The position numbers and the translations under genes are program-made. A DNA stretch of 64,000 nucleotides from Phoenix dactylifera. Its lineage: Eukaryota; Streptophyta; Magnoliopsida; Arecales; Arecaceae. The DNA lies in contig NC_052399.1 of assembly GCF_009389715.1 (NCBI RefSeq), forward strand, positions 27,103,146-27,167,145, in the 5' to 3' direction. The notes below the pieces were generated by a model. The model saw only the letters and a program-made list of their open reading frames with translations, was not told the DNA's origin and did no database searches. Of the stretch, positions 50,901-60,170 are shown one piece after another; within the stretch, counting starts at the first letter, position 1; every line of letters begins with the position of its first letter.

Positions 50901-52839
50901 CCCGCGTAGGAACCGCGCCCGAGCGCGGTTCGCAGCCCGCGTGGGGGCATTAAATGCCACAGAGTGGCATTTAATGCCACTCTATGGCATTTGACGCGTC
51001 CGCGGACGCATTTTTTTTACTTGGGAAACGCGCGCGGACGCGTGAGCGGAGCGCGCGACCGCGCGCGTTTCCCCGCGTAGGAGACGCGCCCGAGCGCGGT
51101 TCCCCGCGCGGGGCACCGTGCCCGCGCGGGCTGGCAGCCCACGTGGGGGCATTAAATGCCACAGAGTGGCATTTGAAGCGTCCACGCGCGTCCCAGACGC
51201 GCGCGGACGCATTTTGTTTTATTTTTTTTAATTTTCGACGCATTTTGTTTTATTTTTTTTTTAATTTCCGCGCGCGCGGCGGTACCGAACCAGAACCGTA
51301 CCGATGCCGGTGCCGGTGCTCACCAGTACGCCGTACAATCGGTCCTGCGAACCTTGGGTGATAATAATACAAAATTTAGAATTCAAGAACAACCAAAAGA
51401 TTAATATCTCCAAAGTAATAAAAGAAATTGTATAACAAGAATGTTGTCAGTGTTTAAGCTGCTTCATCCACTTTGGTAGCCCATGATGTCATTTCTCAAT
51501 GTTGTCCTCAAAGCGAGGACTTTAGAGAAACACTTTCTTCCAAATTAAATCTTCAAAATCCTTCCTCAAACTTTCTTTATTAAGTTCAATAAAAAGAATA
51601 CAATAAAAAAATGTGGACTTCTTTGGAGGGCCGTCAAATGAGCGAGTTGTTCACATGCTAGCTCGTGTTCAGCTCAAAATGTGGCTCAAGTTTGTCTCAC
51701 TTGGTTAGTAAGGGAACCAAGCTAGAGATAGGCTTAACTCGAGCTTAGCTCAATTTAGCTCCAAATATTAATATATAAATAACTTAAATATTTTTAATCT
51801 ATTATAATCAATATAAATTTTTTTTATATACTTATTCAACATAAACTAATGTAATTTATAAAGAGTGACTACATCTCAACTATAAGATTAGAATATAGCC
51901 AACAGAATTATAGCACAAAGTGTATAGAAGAAAGTTTTGAAAGACCTCAACCTCTCATCGGTCTCTTAAACGAGCCGTTCATGTACAACTTGAGTTTTAC
52001 CCAAAATTAAATGAGCTGGAAAGCTTGCCATGATTATAAAACAGACCTAGCATGCTCGCGTTCAACCCATTTACACTCTTACTTCTTTTGTAAACTAGTA
52101 AACAACAAATAGTCATGAGACACAACCACTGCTTTCTAGTCTGCCCACATCTCTTGCCATCACCTATACGTTGCATATTGAAGATATGAACCCTGTAGTC
52201 AACTAATATTCTTTATATGCAACCCCTCTTCTAGAATCATAAAATGGGGAAAGCGAAAAGAAGGAACACCTGCATACATCCTATTAAGTATTACCAAACA
52301 ACTCTGGGAAAAAAGATTTTTGTATTTTTGCACTTCTACTCAATCATATGGGATGTTAGCTGCCAGTTGAAGAGAAAAATAAAGAAAGAAAACTCAGACT
52401 TGGGTAATATTTTCAAGATTTATTTCAAACAATGATTACCTTAGAAAATCACTCAAAAAAGTCATTCAGCTGTCTTGCCAATCACTTTGCTTCATTAAAT
52501 GGCACATTTCATGATAACAATTCAAAGGCAGCAGCAAGAATACAAAACACCAGCTGAGTGTCTTTTCAAGTGATATTTTGGAGTTACTTAAGCACTTTTG
52601 TTTTATTTTCCATAAAGATCAAAAATATGAGACATTCACAAGTTGACAAACCAAAAATGATGATACATAAACTCAAATCAATGCAAGCGGCTAATGAACT
52701 TGAAAATAAATTTTAGTATCCAGTCATGAACCTTTAAGGAACCTATGAAAGAATAATAGGAAATGCTAATGAATACCAAAACTATCTGATTTAAAAAAGA
52801 ACTTGCCTTGCAAAAGGTGAAATCAGAAGAATCGCCCAT
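38837..52839 (-). CDS. RLF: Cytochrome b5-domain protein RLF, complete, 5 coding exons, 208 aa
   Basis: In Arabidopsis, RLF (REDUCED LATERAL ROOT FORMATION) is a small cytosolic protein with a b5-type heme-binding domain needed for lateral root initiation. Coding exons are 52807-52839, 46422-46755, 44003-44137, 39311-39361 and 38837-38910. All joins keep frame and give 208 residues, close to the family length. The N-terminus [10 protein letters not shown] is conserved. Residues 12-97 are Ser- and Asn-rich and probably disordered. [16 protein letters not shown] leads into the heme domain, whose two axial histidines are His165 in FHPGG and His188 in KYHAW. It ends [10 protein letters not shown] plus DAS. 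Intron 1 uses a GC donor (AAG|GCAAGT). The 6.05-kb intron 1 and 4.64-kb intron 3 carry several transposons. A 5' UTR exon is likely near 57.5 kb. Confidence 0.92.
39311..39361 (-). CDS. RLF: RLF exon 4 (residues 169-184)
   Basis: A 51-bp micro-exon coding [16 protein letters not shown]. It falls between the two heme-ligand exons and is required to join them in frame. Confidence 0.9.
39890..40828. mobile_element. Non-autonomous hAT element with GGGTCGGG-type ends, in RLF intron 3
   Basis: The 939-bp element starts TAGGGGTGGCAAAATATG and ends in the inverted form of TAGGGGTGGAAATCGGG. It is flanked by CTTCCAGA (39882-39889) and CTTCTAAA (40829-40836), 6/8 identical. Both ends are filled with ACCCGACCCG/CGGGTCGGG words. 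The centre (40240-40480) is a CT-rich modular repeat in which CCCCCACCTCTCTCTC and GAAGGAACCCC-like units recur three to four times. There is no transposase. Confidence 0.75.
40829..43476. other. RLF intron 3, no gene seen
   Basis: About 2.6 kb of AT-rich intron without a definable repeat or RNA gene. Confidence 0.4.
43477..43733. mobile_element. AACCGG-family hAT-like element in RLF intron 3
   Basis: The 257-bp element starts TGTGGTTCAAAATTGCC and ends GGTTGAAAACCTTG, an inverted pair. It is flanked by perfect 8-bp duplications ATATACAT (43469-43476 and 43734-43741). It resembles the copy at 23649-23939 through most of its length, including the TTTTTTAT/TTTTCAGTTTCGATGCC region, so the two form a subfamily. 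Confidence 0.82.
44003..44137 (-). CDS. RLF: RLF exon 3 (residues 124-167)
   Basis: It encodes the first half of the b5 fold, with [26 protein letters not shown] and the heme-ligand motif FHPGG, whose last Gly codon is split by the next intron. Confidence 0.93.
44513..44612. repeat. 49-bp tandem duplication in a pyrimidine-rich tract, RLF intron 2
   Basis: TACTTCCATTATTTTTCTTC and the following 29 bases occur at 44513 and again at 44562. The surrounding 44340-44640 is almost wholly T and C on the plus strand. Confidence 0.8.
45119..45345 (+). mobile_element. tRNA-derived SINE-like sequence in RLF intron 2
   Basis: ATAGCTAAAATAGTTAGTAC resembles a tRNA A box, and AAGGTCATAGGTTCATATC, about 40 bases later, resembles the B-box arm. 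A non-tRNA body with GGTTAGGGTCTACGGGCC follows to about 45345. The anticodon arm is not intact, so a SINE fits better than a tRNA gene. Confidence 0.45.
45346..46421. other. RLF intron 2 remainder, no feature seen
   Basis: No exon, RNA gene or definable repeat. Confidence 0.4.
46422..46755 (-). CDS. RLF: RLF exon 2 (residues 12-122)
   Basis: It begins [14 protein letters not shown] and carries the low-complexity Ser/Asn region, then basic [20 protein letters not shown] and THPDLA. It splits a glycine codon at its end (phase 1). Confidence 0.92.
46756..48060. other. RLF intron 1, acceptor side
   Basis: No gene is seen. The block 47190-47415 is a cryptic repeat of ACATA/TATAC words (CATATACATATGTATATATA type) with many short palindromes. 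Confidence 0.45.
48065..48208. mobile_element. Decayed AACCGG-family copy in RLF intron 1
   Basis: The left end CAATATTTTAAGTACC and right end ACTCAAAACCATG are loosely inverted. GGTATCGGTTCC-type words lie inside. The flanking 8-mers match poorly, so ends are approximate. Confidence 0.4.
48868..49027. mobile_element. AACCGG-family copy in RLF intron 1, no clear target duplication
   Basis: It starts CATGGTTCACCAAACTGG and ends TTACGAACCTTG, a good family terminal pair, with GGTACAAAA and ACCGCCCC words inside. The flanking 8-mers do not match each other. Confidence 0.5.
49995..50222. repeat. 114-bp tandem duplication
   Basis: Two nearly identical units start TACAAGACTGTTCAAATCA at 49995 and 50109 and run through GATCTGAGCGGTTCAG to AACACACAGCC. 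Only a handful of bases differ, so the duplication is young. Both strands stay open through it, which is a consequence of the repeat and not evidence of a gene. Confidence 0.88.
50487..51356. mobile_element. AACCGG-family hAT-like element with CpG-rich hairpin module, RLF intron 1
   Basis: The 870-bp element starts CATGGTCTGCTGAACCG and ends GGTCCTGCGAACCTTG. It is flanked by perfect 8-bp duplications GGTGATAA (50479-50486 and 51357-51364). The outer 200 bp are dense in ACCGGT/GGTACCGG words. The centre (50695-51270) is a duplicated module of alternating CG (ACGCGCGCGGACGCG), each unit ending in the hairpin AATGCCACAGAGTGGCATT (50799, 50953, 51155). A 14-bp perfect palindrome GCGTCCGCGGACGC lies near 50996. 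Poly(T) tracts separate the units. There is no transposase. Confidence 0.85.
51626..52081. mobile_element. hAT-like MITE with GAGCTCG words, RLF intron 1
   Basis: The 456-bp element starts GAGGGCCGTCAAATGAGC and ends CCCATTTACACTCTTA, an imperfect inverted pair. It is flanked by CTTCTTTG (51618-51625) and CTTCTTTT (52082-52089), 7/8 identical. The ends carry GCTCGTGTTCAGCTC and its inverted relatives. The AT-rich centre has no coding capacity. Confidence 0.65.
52807..52839 (-). CDS. RLF: RLF exon 1 (residues 1-11)
   Basis: It codes only [11 protein letters not shown]. The donor after AAG is GCAAGT, the consensus for GC-AG introns. A possible UTR acceptor (TTATCTTTTAG) lies about 55 bases upstream of the ATG, at 52896. 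Confidence 0.82.
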
Positions 52840-55800
52840 CTTCAACTTTCTTAGTGTATTCTTTTGTATTGCACTGGGCGGCCCAATCTGTTCTAAAAGA
52901 TAACCCTCTTCAAAGAATGCTTTGATGGATGTCAAACAACACGCAAGAACAAAAGAGAAGAAATCTTAAAGCAACTCTCATATCAAAACAACTAAAATTT
53001 CAAATTATATGCACACAATTTTAGTTAAGAAAAGATCTGATAGACACATGCGCATGCATCCAATTGAGTTCAACAATTCATCCATGAAAGCAAAGAAAAA
53101 ATTATTAAAACAGAAAAAGAGAATCAATGTAATGGTCAATCATATCACCTGCAACTTTAATGAAAAATAATAATAATACATAAATGACCAAGAAATCTTT
53201 AAAAATGTGGAAAAAAGAGGAATAGAATTGCAAGTATGTAGATTAAAGGAGACTAGTGAATCTTCAACAAAAGGGTTATATCTGAGTATTCAATTTCACA
53301 CAACAAAAAAAACATAGAATAGCCAATCCATTTAGGTTAACGGGTCAAGGAGGGAGATGGCAAGAAGAGATGTTTCTTGGTCAGACAAGGATTCAATTAT
53401 TTGACGACAATTTGGGATTCCAGCGCTCAATTGCCACAAATCATGACTTGACATTAAAAAAACTAAAGAAAGTGGTTGTGGAATACCTCTCAACCCATAG
53501 GGTTTTACACTGTGTTCACGAGTAGTAATACTACCAAAATCGTTGAAAATTTCTCGATTTTTAAAATTCTATCCTCGACAAAATGATTGTTTGAATTGTT
53601 CTTAGTACTGGTTTTGCAGACCTTGTTTTCATGTCTACCAAATCAACATGTTTTCATTTTAAGCAATTATGTTTTTGTTCTCTACTCTGTTACTATCCAT
53701 CAACATGGAAAAAAATGTCACAATTGTTAAATATAAAAAGTTTCAATTATCTTTAACTTATTTTCAAATTAACACATAAATAAATGAAACACAAGGCTGT
53801 TAAACCTCACGCCATCCTATTCATCCTTGACAAATGTCTCCACTCCATTGATAGCTTATGGCTCTTCTCTTTCATGTCTACCTCCAAGCCATCAGAGATA
53901 ACTCAGAGTCAGAGGTGTACTTTTTTCCTCCACCTACATGTTCAATCCACCAAAGGGAACACGAATTACATAATTTCTCCCTTTCCCTGTCATCCACACC
54001 ACAATCTCTCTCTAGTCTCTTGTTTGTAGTGATAGGTCCACATGACATCATTTTCCAGCTCCTAAATTCGTTGGCTCATGTTTACTTTTGGAGCAAGGAG
54101 TTTAAGAAAATCCAAAAACAAGACAAACATGATATATGCTTTTGAATCAAAAGAATTTTTTTTTAAAGAATTTAGTGCTCGCAAACAATCTATTGGCCAC
54201 TATTATCTCTCTCCAACTGGTTGGTCTTTGAAAAAAAAAACTTTTTTTGTTCTCTTCTCCTTTGCTTATGTAAGCAATAATCTCGAAGAAAGAGAGAAAA
54301 GCATAATCCTGATCTTCTCCACCGCTCTTTCATTTGAGCCTGTACTCCATTAGGGTAGTGGAAAAGAGTAACTAGGTAAAGAGGACAAGTGCGACCTAAG
54401 TCATGGTTCAGTTGGGGCTCTGAGACATGAACAGAGCTCATGGGTCAGGGTAGGAATATGAGGATGTTGTTATGGGGCTCTCACGGATGTAGACAATCCC
54501 ATGCTCCCACAAGGAAATCGATAGATATATTCAAATAAAGATGTAGAATGCATATTGGGAGTGTGCTGGCCATCCACATGGATACAGAAATGGGGCCATC
54601 AGTTCACTAACAAAAATATATGAACCTATCGAGGAACTTAAGGCAAAAAGAGGAAGGGTGTGAAGGGGTGTAGCATTCAAGTTATAATTTGGGCTGGAGG
54701 TAAGACAGACATCTTTATGACACCATTTAAAAATTGTAGTAATGACTTTATCATTCCAACGGAGGGGAAAAAAACTAGATCAATGTAAAAATATTCTATG
54801 CTCTATTTGGGATGATAGCCCAAAAAATTATCACTCCATTATGATTATTTTTCCCCCGCAGGTTTGAATCACATAATCCAGAATTGTAAAGAGCAATATG
54901 TGATTACACACTCTAAACTATTTTCAACCTATAACATGTGCTACATGAACCTTTTTTGTTACAGAATATAAAGAACTTGGTATACAATGGAGCTCAGATT
55001 GGCATATAGTAGTTTGATTCTACAAGTATACAACTTCAGATCTCTTAGACTGGACTTTCTTTTTCTTCGTTTTAGTTTTGGAGTTTTGTGCCTTAGATTA
55101 TGACAATTAAGAACCAATTTGATGTTTCAATCTAAAATAAGAAAAGGGAAAGGAAGAAAAGAGATAAAGATAGCAGGCATATGGAGAAAATCACGCAAAG
55201 TTTCACCAAGCACTTTCTTTTTATTAATCCATTTAAACATCTATGATAATTTGTGTGCCTCCCTGCAAAAAAAAAAATAAAATAATGCCAATATTTTCTC
55301 AAAAATTGGACAAACCTAGGGGTGAATCATACCCTAACCTGACCTCGAATCTAGAGAGGCTTGAACTGCCTATCCATATCCTAAAATATTTATGGTACAT
55401 ATCTTACCAGCATTGTTAACAATGGTGTGTGAGAATGCATATTGTTGTTTATCAGCTAGTGTTATTGTGTGTGAAGCAATACACACCATTACAGATCAAA
55501 ATACAGCAATATGAGCTCATAACTAGCTTTAAGGAAAATGAAAAATGTGCTTAACCAGCCTGAAAATCCTTATTGTTATTTAAGATGATCTTAAAACTTA
55601 ATCTATTTATGACCCTCTTCCTTCTAGATTTGACCCTCTTCATAGTTTTAGAACAAGAAGAAATTGTTATAGGCTTATTCTACACCAGCACATTGTATGC
55701 AAACTTTACATGGTGCTAATAATATGTGTATAATAACTGCAACATATTGTTAATGTGTAAACAAAGTTCCAAGTGTAAACATATTTGGAACATGTGACAT

Positions 55801-57455
55801 AGTTGTAGTGCTAGTTTGTGTGGAGAATTATTTTAGACTGTACAATGAACAAGAATTCCAATCAATATATATATCTAATTTGATTTATATCCTGTATTCG
55901 TCAAGATAAGTTACACCATATTAATTTGTGTGAAACAAGCTTATATTTGAATGCTAAAGATAAAGATGAAGATACCTAAAGAATATGAATGTGAAGTTTG
56001 AAGGCTTATAAGAAAATGAAAATATGGACACACAAGAAAGGTAAGACAACCTTTCTACACATATAGTCTCCTACTCCCTCATCCTAGTTATGCCTTATTG
56101 GAAGGAATTAAAAGTTTGCACAGAAGTGCAGAATGCAGTATACTCAAAATCCTATTTTATGTCCATGCTAACAATATATTCATTATTTAAAGACAGATAA
56201 AAACTGGTTATAGTTCTTGAACATCCTATAATTTTGAAATAGAACAATACAAGATGAGATTACCACATCATCAATGAAAATAAAATACAATTACCACATC
56301 ATTAATGAATATAAAATAGAACTAGAAGCTGCTGAAGTCAACTTTCAATGCTGTGTGAGGATTACCAAGAACAAAAACTAAAGCACTTACTTTTTCATGG
56401 ATAATGCACAAACCATGCCTAGAATTCATTTTATCATTTTTCAAAACATGTCAAGAGAAAACCAACAAAATCAATGGCCAATGTCGAGTTCAAATTCAAA
56501 TCTATTCCCAGAAAAGTAGGAAAAAGAACTCCAATAAAGATATACTAGGAAAAAACATCATAGATAACTGCATGAAGATGGCTACCATGCATTAACTTAT
56601 AATTTATCAGATCCACTGCCTGCTAATGAATAGATCAGCATAACATAAACACCATATATGACCAACTACTATGTACTTATTCTCCTTTTCCTCTCTCCAT
56701 TTCCAATTATTAAACTTTAATTTGCTATTCATTTGATATACACTCTATCTCTACTTCAAGAAAACAGGAGCAATAATTATTGTTTCTTGTGTTACAGCAA
56801 ATTAAAATCAACAGTGATTTATTAAAAAAAATAGAATTCCAGATTTGTGCGAAAAAATCACAGATTTGATGAATACACATCTGAGATTATTAGCAGAAAA
56901 CTTCAAAAGCTAATGTATGTAACGCTAATGGAGATGCTTTGAATTCCGTATCGCAGAGCCAAACAAAAGGCTAAAAATTTGGTGTGGGGGGTGAAGAAAG
57001 TTAGGGACACAGATATTACACAAGCAAACGCCGGCCTTAATGGGTCGTATCTTTTTCTCCCAACTTTAATTTTGTATATTATTATCCTCCGGTTGGTTAT
57101 GTGAAAACCGAGATCAAAAGCATCTCATTTAGAGCTGGAATCCCTATTCGAGACCTAACCTGCATGACCTAATAAAAATCTTCAAGTGAATAATCCTAAC
57201 CTAGGTCTGGATACAAGAAGGGAATAGATATCAAGTAGGTATTGTTCAAGAGATCAGAGGAGACGGAGTGGGTGCGTGTGGGTGGGGTTGGGGTTCCAGT
57301 TATGGCGGTGGGGTTGGGGTTCCAGTTATAGGGAAGAAAGACGAGGTGCGGGTAGCGATGGATGGTGGTGTCTGTGATTGGACTCCGGCCGCCGCCGATC
57401 TGTTTGTGTGTATGCTTTTGTGAGAGAGAGAAGTGGGAGGAGAGGTGGTCTTACG
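52840..57455. other. Probable 5' UTR intron of RLF, otherwise no gene seen
   Basis: About 4.6 kb of AT-rich DNA between the RLF start codon and the GC-rich block at 57.5 kb. Small open frames near 53.8-54.4 kb match nothing. If the upstream block is the RLF leader, nearly all of this is a 5' UTR intron. Confidence 0.4.
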
Positions 57456-57590
57456 TTAGCTGAGAGTGGGGACGACGAGGACCGGCAGCGACGGCAAAGC
57501 GAACTCCGGAGGAGGCAACGGCGAGAACCAAGGAGGCCGCGAGGGAAGGAACTCCGGGTCCTATAAAGCTTCCCTTTGTTCAACTCTTCT
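57456..57590 (-). other. RLF: Probable 5' UTR exon and promoter-proximal region of RLF
   Basis: This GC-rich block stands out from its AT-rich surroundings and ends, on the minus strand, with CTCTCAGCTAAC followed by a good donor GTAAGA (57454). A matching UTR acceptor exists at about 52896. It contains no ATG-initiated frame that continues. It could instead belong to an unannotated transcript; the link to RLF is inference from order, strand and splice sites. Confidence 0.4.
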
Positions 57591-57950
57591 TTTACTTTCT
57601 TCGCGTCGCTGATACGCTTTTTCCAGGCAAAACACGAAATGAAGGATGGAGACCTGCATGTGTCATAAAATTAAAATTGTCTGGTCTAAATTCTCGTGTA
57701 CACACCTGGTTCGGATAATCAAAAAGACGAAAAAAGAAGAAGGAAGGAGGCAGGTCAACATTGAGGGACATTTGGCTCGGGATGGAAATCGAAATCAGAA
57801 TTAGAATTGGTTGAAACGAAAATTAGAATGATCATACTCCCCACATATTTTGTTTGTTACTAAAATTGGAATCAAAATGAAATTTAAGTAATAGATGAGA
57901 ATCCTGATTTAATTTTGGAAGATTAGAACATTATTCTCATTCCCTTCTAA

Positions 57951-58205
57951 CTAGAAATGTAAATGGGTCGGATCGGACTGGGTTATGAATGATCTGGACC
58001 CAACCCAATTCTTTGTTCGAATTTTAATGTTGGGCTCGAATCTAGACCCAACCTAATAGAAGATCGGAGTAGTTCAGATCGGATCCACAACTAAAATTGC
58101 TGACCTAATGGATTATTCAGGTTGGGTCGGAGCCATATATAATCCGGTCCCTACCCAAAACATTCGGATCTAGATCGGATCTGATTCAAGTCCGGATTTA
58201 GATTG
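57951..58205. mobile_element. Partial hAT-like repeat with GGGTCGGATCGG words
   Basis: It starts TAGAAATGTAAATGGGTCGG, like the left end of hAT MITEs, followed by many GGATCGGA/GACCCAACC words to about 58200. The expected inverted right end is missing. Confidence 0.45.
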
Positions 58206-59936
58206 AGAGAAAGCACCTAAGCATTCTTCATACCACTACAAACTAATTTAATATATGATGCAAAATTGGTTAAGATATGGATGTCATCACCCATATTAAA
58301 CAATTGTTTCCTTTGTCCTCTTGTCAAACATTAAAATTTAGTGTGTGCTGCTTCCCTTCTCCCGCCTGCTTGGTAAATTTATTATAGTACAATTTCAATA
58401 CGTGTTGCACGCTTGGCACTGCATGTACAGAGCAGTCAGATTAAAAAATTCTGGGTTCAGAATTCTGGTGTTGCTTTGCATCAATATGTTCTGTCTTCCA
58501 TGCAACTTGCCCACAGGTGAGTAGGTTACAACAATTGATGAAGAAACGGCTGCTCCCTTTACGGCTTTACCAAACAATATCTTGTTGCAGTCCTAAAGAT
58601 TTACTTGCCCCAAATCCCCTGCTCCCTTTGCTAATAAATTTGCTCCTAGCTAATTAGACACCAAACCCCCTTTGTCCCAACCAAGTGGCCAAACAAAACT
58701 CCCAAACTAACAAATCATATGCCGTCTCCAAGTTCACCAATACTACTTTTTGCCTTTATCTTCTTGCAACCACAGAGGACCTCTTCAACAGGAGAGTAAT
58801 TTGAAGGTATATAGGTTTGGGATAAAAGCATCTTACGCATCACTGACCAAGTTCAAGTAAGGTGGAGGTGTCGAATTATATCTTGAAGAGTTAATCCAAC
58901 AGAATAATCCATGCTTAATTTCGAGAAGTTCATCAATGGAAACATCCAATATATGCTACAAAACTAAATCACGAACGAGCACTTGATGGTTGACTATGTA
59001 GTAATGATAGGCTTGAAATTTGAAAAGATGCATTCACTTAAAGTCAAGTATAAATAGCCAAACATGATCTAACATAACATTACTTTTTAGTTTTTTAACT
59101 GAAGGATATAAGCGAAACTAAAAATATATATGTATGCATGTATCTACTACATCTTTGTGCACATATGTGTGCATATATATACATATATGTACATATGTGA
59201 TATAATGGATGCATGCATGTATGTATGTAATAAACGAGATAGTTATGTGGGTTCGGGTCAAGTTAGGTATAAAAATCTCAAATTCCAACCCAACCTGAAA
59301 TTTTCAATAGATTTGACTTTAATTCCGAGTCAAGCACCAGGATTGCGAGTTAGAATGACAACCTTACTTCAAAGTAAGCTCTCACCAACGAATTCAACTT
59401 GCGCTATGCTTAAAGAGTCACCTAGGTCCTTCTTAATCTTTTTTTACTTTCTTAGAGATTGTCAAAGGTTTCGAAATTGATTTCCTTAGCATCCTCGATC
59501 TTCCGTCTCAACCATGCTAAATTGGGATCTCAATTCATCTTGATCTTGGCCACCCACCATGATACCTGATACTTCTTGATTCGAAAATCATGACGTAGAA
59601 ACTGTCTATTAGTCAAAATTTTGCTTTAAGTTCTTCATGAGATACCGTCTTATACTCACACGACACGCTTTCATTTAAATAATATCAATAATGCAAACCC
59701 TGGACAAAACCATAATCCACTATTTAGGATTCAAATCTGCGGCTAAATTGGTCTCTGATGCACAAGAATGCTTACCAAATTAAAAAAGGCACAACATTGC
59801 ATGATTGGATAGCAATTACAACATATGTTTTAGAAAAATACAAAGGTCATCGTTATGATATACCAGCAAATTAGCTATAGAGAGATGGAAGGAGTAAAGT
59901 AGGGAGAAGAGCTATGTCCTACCATTTCAACTGCCC
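58206..59936. other. Intergenic DNA and probable CASPL2B 3' UTR
   Basis: No gene is seen. A cryptic ATGTATGC/ATATGTAC repeat lies at about 59125-59235. Confidence 0.4.
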
Positions 59937-60170
59937 TCATCTTTTGTTATTCCCATACAGTCGGAAAAGGTTAAATGCAGAGATACAGGAAAGTATGAGA
60001 ATACAAGAAGTGACCACAAATGCAATCGCTAAACCACATCCAGCCTTGATGCAGAATCCCCTATACAGATCACATAGTTTCATCCATTGAAGCTCTGGTT
60101 GGCCAAACTGTGCAAGCAATCCTGACTGTGCACTTGCAGCCACTGCAGCTACTGATACATATGCCATTAC
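59937..60170 (-). CDS. CASPL2B1: CASPL2B exon 3 (residues 112-188 and stop)
   Basis: It encodes the rest of TM3 ([17 protein letters not shown]), the second outer loop and TM4, ending RLYGNNKR. Confidence 0.94.
   Translation of the reverse strand, partial: VMAYVSVAAVAASAQSGLLAQFGQPELQWMKLCDLYRGFCIKAGCGLAIAFVVTSCILILSCISAFNLFRLYGNNKR

Noticed and set aside
50390..51361. Long frames on both strands across the CpG-rich element
   Set aside because: GC-rich sequence without stops gives open frames in most phases; residues just mirror the CG and ACCGG repeats.
57326..57583. 85-codon minus-strand frame rich in Arg and Ser
   Set aside because: It lies in the GC-rich block best explained as an untranslated leader exon; composition alone keeps it open.
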